Assembly: GCA_021779875.1 (NCBI GenBank)
Contig: JAJXZV010000267.1
Location: forward strand, 1 to 6,930
DNA length: 6,930 nucleotides
DNA from: Pseudomonadota bacterium
GTDB lineage: Bacteria; Pseudomonadota; Gammaproteobacteria; Steroidobacterales; Steroidobacteraceae
Direction: 5' to 3'
Under the pieces are notes generated by a model. It did not search any database, was not told the origin of the DNA, and saw only the letters and a list, made by a program, of their open reading frames with translations. Shown piece by piece: positions 4,918-6,930 of the stretch (its first letter is position 1; every line of letters starts with the position of its first letter). The position numbers were made by a program, and so were the translations under genes.

Positions 4918-6849
4918 GTGCATCCTTCGTTCTCCCAACATGCCCGCCGTGCCTTCGCCGCGCTGCTGTGCACCGCCGCCTTCCTCGCCTCGGGTTGCCA
5001 CAACTACAACTACAACAGCGGCATCGCCAACGTCTGGGTGACCGTGACCGATGAGCCGGGCGATTTCGCCAGCTACGTCATCAACATCGACTCCATCACC
5101 CTGACGCGCACCGACGGCTACGTCGCCTCGGTCATGTACTTCCCGGAGACCGTCGACTTCGTGAAGCTCTCGAACGTCGCGGAGCTGTGGGGCACGGGCC
5201 AGGTGCCCTACGGAACCTACGTCCAGGCGAGCATCACGCTCGACTACACCTACGCGGCGATCTCGGTGTTCAAGAACGGGCAGCCGCAGAAGGCCAACGT
5301 GGTCGGCCCCAACGGCGGGCCCATCACCACGGTCACCTTCAACGTCAACCTGGATCCGGCCAATCCGCTCGTGGCGCTGAACAGCTTCGCCGGCACCGCG
5401 GCGGTGCGCCTCGCGGTGGACCTGAACCTCGCGGCCTCGTCCTCGATCAACCTCGCGACCAATCCGGCCACCGTCACGGTCAATCCCTACATGACCGCCG
5501 CGCTGTCGGCGGCGGACGAGAAGCTGGTCCGCGTGCGCGGCCCGCTGATCAACTCGAGCCTCAATCTCGACACGTTCACCGTGTACCTGCGGCCGTTCTA
5601 CGACGAGTACAACAATCTCGGCACGGTGACCCTGTTCAACGACGCGAACACGATCACCACGCTGAACGGCATCACCTACGTGGGCAACGCGGGCGTCAAC
5701 GCGATCTCTCAGGCCTCCGCCGGCACCACCATCGTGGCGGCCTACACCACCTACGAGCCGACGCTGACGCCGACGCTGATTCCGCCGGTCACGGCGGGCA
5801 TCTTCCACACCAAGTACCTGATCGGCGGCAGCACGCTCGAGGACTTCTTCACCCAGGGGCTGGGCGGCGAGGTGGTGGCGCGCAACGGCGATACGCTCAC
5901 CCTGCGCGGCTCGACGGGCTTCTACAACCAGGCGGCGCTGTTCTTCTTCAACGACACGGACACCCAGGTCACCATCGGTCCTAAGACCAAGGTCACGGCC
6001 GACGGCAGCTCGGTCTACACCAACCTCGATTACCAGTCGATCTCGGTCGGCCAGCACATCGAGGCGCGGGGAGTCGCCACGTTCTCGCCCTCGGGCAACG
6101 GCTCGATCATTGCGCTCGACGCCTCCAGCACCTCGCCGACCGCGCCGGGCTCGGTGCGGCTGCTGCCGACCAGCCTGTGGGGCACGCTGGTCGGCACGGG
6201 GACCGGCCAGCTGACGCTGAACCTGTCGAGCATCGACGACTATCCGGTGTCGAACTACAACTTCGCCGGCAACGGCGCGACCGCCGCCACGAACTCCAAC
6301 CCGGCCGCCTACGTGGTGAACACCGCCGGCCTCACCCTGCCGCCGTCGCTCAGCCCCGGCGGCCCGGTGTGGATCGACGGGATCACGGCGCCCTTCGGGT
6401 CGGCGCCGCCCGATTTCATCGCCTACGACGTGAACGCGGAGTCGGGCGTGCCGGCGAGCCTGGAGGTGACCTGGAGCTCGGCGACCAAGACGCCGTTCTC
6501 GACCTTGTCGGGCGCGGCCATGGCGATCGATCTCGGCAATGCCAGCGTGACCTCGGCGCTGCTGCGCGTCGGTCCGGAGAGCGTCGACCTGCACACCCTG
6601 CCGGCCTCGCCGCAGATCGTGCCGCGGCCCGCCTCGGCCACCACTTCGGGACTGCCGCCGGTGTTCGCCCCGCTCTTTGCGGTCGGCAATGCCCTGAACG
6701 GCATCAACTGCTACGGCGTGTTCGCGACCTACACGCAGACGCTCACCAGCACCCTGGCCGGCACCGGCGCCGTGCAGTTCCAGGCGAGCGGCCTGTACGA
6801 CCGGTCCACCAACACCTTCAACGCCAACAGCATCAACGTCGTGCTCTAA
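4918..6849 (+). CDS. Predicted lipoprotein with DUF4382-like domain and DUF5666-like repeats
   Basis: The 643-residue product has a lipoprotein signal: HARR in the n-region (8-11), a hydrophobic stretch AFAALLCTAAFLA (12-24) and a lipobox LASGC with Cys27 as the lipidated residue. The mature chain begins CHNYNYNSG. Residues 35-195 resemble DUF4382: VWVTVTDEPGDFASYVINID, then IDSITLTRTDG, then VDFVKLSNVAELWG followed by VPYGTYVQASITLDY. Residues 202-643 hold three or four divergent beta-rich units (about 202-282, 311-407, 411-523, 525-643), each running 'short turn, TxTLxL strand, Thr-rich loop, V/S-G-x-x-I-E-A-R-G, final A/I strand', best seen at GGEVVARNGDTLTLRG...VGQHIEARG (316-385), as in DUF5666. 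It is rich in Thr, Asn, Ser and Gly with few charged residues, as expected of an exported beta protein. The function of such proteins is unknown. The GTG at 4918 was preferred to a TTG at 4858 because it yields a clean signal peptide and follows GGAAA with 6-base spacing. Confidence 0.8.
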   Translation: MHPSFSQHARRAFAALLCTAAFLASGCHNYNYNSGIANVWVTVTDEPGDFASYVINIDSITLTRTDGYVASVMYFPETVDFVKLSNVAELWGTGQVPYGTYVQASITLDYTYAAISVFKNGQPQKANVVGPNGGPITTVTFNVNLDPANPLVALNSFAGTAAVRLAVDLNLAASSSINLATNPATVTVNPYMTAALSAADEKLVRVRGPLINSSLNLDTFTVYLRPFYDEYNNLGTVTLFNDANTITTLNGITYVGNAGVNAISQASAGTTIVAAYTTYEPTLTPTLIPPVTAGIFHTKYLIGGSTLEDFFTQGLGGEVVARNGDTLTLRGSTGFYNQAALFFFNDTDTQVTIGPKTKVTADGSSVYTNLDYQSISVGQHIEARGVATFSPSGNGSIIALDASSTSPTAPGSVRLLPTSLWGTLVGTGTGQLTLNLSSIDDYPVSNYNFAGNGATAATNSNPAAYVVNTAGLTLPPSLSPGGPVWIDGITAPFGSAPPDFIAYDVNAESGVPASLEVTWSSATKTPFSTLSGAAMAIDLGNASVTSALLRVGPESVDLHTLPASPQIVPRPASATTSGLPPVFAPLFAVGNALNGINCYGVFATYTQTLTSTLAGTGAVQFQASGLYDRSTNTFNANSINVVL

Positions 6850-6860
6850 ACTCCCCTCCC

Positions 6861-6930
6861 ATGGGGATGCACCGGATACGGCTCGGGTGGGCGGCGGCAT
6901 GGGCGGCCGCCCTCGGGGCGTGCGCGGCCG
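6861..6930 (+). CDS. Start of a second predicted lipoprotein (partial)
   Basis: An open frame starts at ATG 6861 (a second in-frame ATG is at 6867) and runs off the right edge. The 23 visible residues form a lipoprotein signal: MGMHRIR with two arginines, a hydrophobic Ala/Trp/Leu stretch, and the lipobox LGAC (Cys21). It starts only 11 bases after the stop of the preceding lipoprotein, so the two are probably co-transcribed. No clear ribosome binding site precedes either ATG, so translational coupling is possible. The mature protein is outside the window and its family cannot be stated. Confidence 0.55.
   Translation, partial: MGMHRIRLGWAAAWAAALGACAA

Noticed and set aside
4849..6900. Open antisense frame of 683 codons across the whole lipoprotein gene
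   Set aside because: Its translation is rich in Arg, Gly, Val, His and Asp with no recognisable motif or signal, as expected opposite a GC-rich gene. The + strand frame has a signal peptide, lipobox and domain pattern.

Overview
This is chromosomal DNA of very high GC content (roughly 70% by eye), with long open antisense frames caused by GC bias. The gene families suggest a Gram-negative proteobacterium: the tail of a probable TonB-dependent outer-membrane receptor, an HDOD signalling protein, a proteobacterial NADP-type isocitrate dehydrogenase, an AguA-type agmatine deiminase and two lipoproteins. A gammaproteobacterium of the Xanthomonadales/Nevskiales kind is my best guess, by inference only. 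I see no tRNA, rRNA, CRISPR array, insertion sequence or phage gene.

Layout: (1) 1-103, C-terminal end of a probable TonB-dependent receptor, + strand. (2) 104-183, a short gap filled by a strong hairpin (119-168) just upstream of the next ribosome binding site. (3) 184-1062, a stand-alone HDOD-domain protein, +. (4) 1111-2283, a PLP-dependent enzyme of the Cys/Met (trans-sulfuration) family, +. It converges on (5) 2297-3604, icd, -, with only 13 bases between the two stop codons. (6) 3605-3699, a divergent control region with a palindromic -10-like element. (7) 3700-4806, aguA, +, with a TTG start. (8) 4807-4917, a gap with a stem-loop after aguA. (9) 4918-6849, a 643-residue lipoprotein with an N-terminal DUF4382-like domain and several divergent beta-rich repeats resembling DUF5666, +, GTG start. 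(10) From 6861 past the window edge, the start of a second lipoprotein, probably in the same operon.

The genes do not form one obvious pathway. icd (TCA cycle), aguA (agmatine to N-carbamoylputrescine, the route to putrescine) and the trans-sulfuration enzyme (sulfur amino acids) are independent housekeeping or metabolic functions. The two lipoprotein genes at the right end are the most likely functional pair and the least characterised part. I found no convincing new multi-gene system. The points most worth following are the lipoprotein pair with its repeats, the atypical specificity residues of the PLP enzyme, the altered HD metal site in the HDOD protein, the long hairpin at 119-168, and the symmetric -10-like element between icd and aguA.
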